This document shows, one piece after another, positions 6,005 through 7,653 of a DNA stretch of 7,653 nt (within the stretch, counting starts at the first letter, position 1; every line of letters begins with the position of its first letter). Both the position numbers and the translations under genes were made by a program. This stretch comes from an uncultured bacterium (lineage in GTDB: Bacteria > Actinomycetota > Coriobacteriia > Coriobacteriales > Coriobacteriaceae). The notes below the pieces were generated by a model. It ran no database searches. It was not told the DNA's origin and was given only the letters and a program-made list of their open reading frames with translations. The DNA lies in assembly GCA_905215765.1 (NCBI GenBank), contig CAJMRP010000091.1, positions 1 through 7,653 of the forward strand, read 5' to 3'.

Positions 6005-6152
6005 TTACAAGTAGATTCGCGCGCGTCAGATGCTTCGCCGCATCCGACGCGCGTATAGGCGACCTCCGCGGGGTCGCCGGCGCTGTGCTAGCGCTACACC
6101 GTATTTGCGCCCGCCGCGCGGTCTCGCCGGGCGTTACAGAGAGGAGCTCACT
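6005..6152 (+). other. Hairpin-rich gap between ssnA and ygfK
   Basis: 148 bp without a gene, with four inverted repeats. The first is the strongest: 8 bp plus 5 bp with a single A-C mismatch (6020-6027 and 6029-6033 with 6040-6044 and 6046-6053). Others are 6058-6064/6072-6078 (7 bp), 6080-6084/6090-6094 (5 bp) and 6108-6113/6128-6133 (6 bp). No T run follows any of them. The last ends shortly before the ygfK ribosome site (GAGAGGAG, about 6139-6146). This suggests RNA processing or stability elements within an operon transcript rather than a terminator. Confidence 0.55.
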
Positions 6153-7653
6153 ATGAGCGACATCATGAGGCCGATCCCGTTTTCGCAGCTGATGAACTGG
6201 ATCATCGAGGAGCACAAGACCCAGGACGCCATCTTTGGCGTGCGTAAGATGGTCACGACCAACCAGGAGGGTGCGCTTCCCATTTTTGACGAGCGCATCG
6301 AGACTCCGTTTGGCCCGGCCGCCGGCCCCAATACGCAGCTTGCCCAGAACATCGTGGCATCCTATGTTGCCGGTTCCCGCTTCTTTGAGCTCAAGACCGT
6401 CCAGGTTATGGACGGCGAGGAGCTCTCCAAGTGCGTCAACAAGCCCTGCATCGTGGCGCAGGACGAGTGCTACAACTGCGAGTGGTCGACCGAGCTCGAG
6501 GTTCCGCAGGCCTTTGCCGAGTACGTGAAGGCATGGTTTGCCTGCCACCTGATCGCTCGCGAGTACGGCCTGGGCAGCCCGGACGGCTTTGTCTTCAACA
6601 TGTCCGTGGGCTATGACCTGGAGGGCATTAAGAGCCCCAAGGTCGACGCGTACATCGAGGGCATGAAGGATGCCAGCGGCTCCGACGTCTGGAACGAGTG
6701 CCGTGCCTGGGCGCTTGCCAACCTAGACAAGTTTGAGCATGTCGACGCTGCGTTTGTCGAGTCCATCCCGGCACGCGTCTCCAACTCCATCACCGAGTCT
6801 ACCCTGCACGGCTGCCCGCCGGCGGAGATCGAGCGCATCGCGACCTATCTGATCACCGAGAAGGGCCTCAACACCTACATCAAGTGCAACCCCACGCTGC
6901 TGGGCTATGAGTTTGCCCGTCAGCGCCTCAACGAGCTGGGCTTTGATTACATCGTCTTTGATGACACGCACTTCCGCGAGGACCTGCAGTGGGTCGACGC
7001 CGTGCCCATGTTCGAGCGCCTGATTGCCCTGTGCGCCGAGCGCGGCCTGGAGTTTGGCGTCAAGCTGACCAACACGTTCCCCGTCGACGTGACGAGGAAC
7101 GAGCTGCCTTCCACCGAGATGTATATGTCCGGCCGTTCGCTGTTCTCGCTGACCATCGAGGCTGCCCGCCGCATTACCGAGCAGTTTGACGGCAAGCTGC
7201 GCATCAGCTACTCCGGTGGTGCCACGGTCTACAACATCCGTGCCCTGTACGATGCCGGCATTTGGCCCGTTACCCTGGCGACCGACGTACTCAAGCCCGG
7301 TGGCTACGAGCGCTTTAGCCAGATGGCCAGCGAGTTTACCGATCTGGACGGCAAGCCGTTCGCGGGCGTCTCTCTCGAGGCCGTGACCGCGATCCAGACC
7401 GACTCACTCACCAACCCGCTCTACAAGAAGCCGCTGCGCCCGCTGCCCGATCGCAAGGTCGCCGGCAAGAGCCCGCTTTCCGACTGCTTTATCACGCCGT
7501 GCCGCACGAGCTGCCCCATCCAGCAGGATATTCCCGCCTACCTGGCGGCTGTTGACGAGGGCCGCTACGAGGATGCGCTCAACATCATCATCGAGCGCAA
7601 CGCCCTGCCGTTCATCACCGGCACCATCTGCGCGCACCGCTGCCAGGGCAAGT
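6153..7653 (+). CDS. ygfK: YgfK-type flavin/Fe-S oxidoreductase ('putative selenate reductase subunit'), N-terminal half
   Basis: Starts at an ATG with AGGAG six bases upstream and is cut by the window end after 500 codons; the family is usually about 1000 residues. Seen: MRPIPFSQLMNWI at the N-terminus; a dihydroorotate/dihydropyrimidine dehydrogenase-like barrel (about 45-390) with TPFGPAAGPNTQLAQN and FELKTVQ (51-84), STLHGCPPAEIERI (216-229), YIKCNPTLLG (242-251) and ISYSGGATVYNIRALYDAG (351-369); then, from about 445, a GltD-like N-terminal Fe-S domain with Cys445, Cys450, Cys454, Cys493 and Cys497 and the spacer IPAYLAAVDEGRYEDAL. The remaining NAD(P)/FAD module should follow outside the window. 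It is a cytosolic redox enzyme of the anaerobic purine/uric-acid cluster; the selenate reductase label is historical and the substrate is unproven. Codon use resembles its neighbours, so there is no sign of recent transfer. Confidence 0.95.
   Translation, partial: MSDIMRPIPFSQLMNWIIEEHKTQDAIFGVRKMVTTNQEGALPIFDERIETPFGPAAGPNTQLAQNIVASYVAGSRFFELKTVQVMDGEELSKCVNKPCIVAQDECYNCEWSTELEVPQAFAEYVKAWFACHLIAREYGLGSPDGFVFNMSVGYDLEGIKSPKVDAYIEGMKDASGSDVWNECRAWALANLDKFEHVDAAFVESIPARVSNSITESTLHGCPPAEIERIATYLITEKGLNTYIKCNPTLLGYEFARQRLNELGFDYIVFDDTHFREDLQWVDAVPMFERLIALCAERGLEFGVKLTNTFPVDVTRNELPSTEMYMSGRSLFSLTIEAARRITEQFDGKLRISYSGGATVYNIRALYDAGIWPVTLATDVLKPGGYERFSQMASEFTDLDGKPFAGVSLEAVTAIQTDSLTNPLYKKPLRPLPDRKVAGKSPLSDCFITPCRTSCPIQQDIPAYLAAVDEGRYEDALNIIIERNALPFITGTICAHRCQGK

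Overview
The window looks like chromosomal DNA of a high-GC, anaerobic gut actinobacterium of the Coriobacteriia, most likely Collinsella or a close relative. This is inferred from strong third-position G/C codon bias, Shine-Dalgarno-led genes, and a gene set typical of strict anaerobes. No sequence search was possible, so the genus is a best guess. There are no tRNA or rRNA genes, CRISPR arrays or transposase genes.

Layout. (1) Positions 1-1171, minus strand: the N-terminal 390 codons of a U32-family peptidase-like protein, cut by the window edge. (2) Positions 1172-1548: a divergent intergenic region with a 74-bp near-perfect palindrome, an 18-bp dyad and a plausible ridA promoter. (3) Positions 1549-1926, plus strand: a canonical RidA imine/enamine deaminase, followed by a bidirectional terminator and a degenerate second copy of the palindrome arm. 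(4) Positions 2050-2706, minus strand: a YheO/DauR-type PAS plus HTH regulator with a GTG start. (5) Positions 2707-3058: a divergent control region with a good promoter overlapped by a Fur-box-like sequence. (6) Three plus-strand genes: an NCS2 purine permease (3059-4453), the aminohydrolase SsnA (4649-6004) and the first half of YgfK (6153 to the window end). They are separated by gaps of 195 and 148 bp that are rich in hairpins.

How the genes fit together. Permease, SsnA and YgfK, with a divergent sensor-regulator, form one end of the anaerobic purine/uric-acid breakdown locus known from E. coli (the ygeW-ygeX-ygeY-hyuA-ygfK-ssnA-xdhD region) and reported as clusters in gut anaerobes. The permease would import the purine, SsnA would hydrolyse a C-N bond of a purine or ring-opened product, and YgfK would be the flavin/Fe-S redox component. 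The rest of the pathway should lie beyond the right edge. RidA is not in the operon but fits it: the pathway enzyme YgeX (2,3-diaminopropionate ammonia-lyase) makes 2-aminoacrylate, which is RidA's substrate.

Most notable observations: two polar transport positions of the NCS2 permease that are acidic in characterised members appear as glutamine; a Fur-like box sits on the permease promoter; a long palindrome has a second partial copy nearby; and the intra-operon gaps are densely structured.
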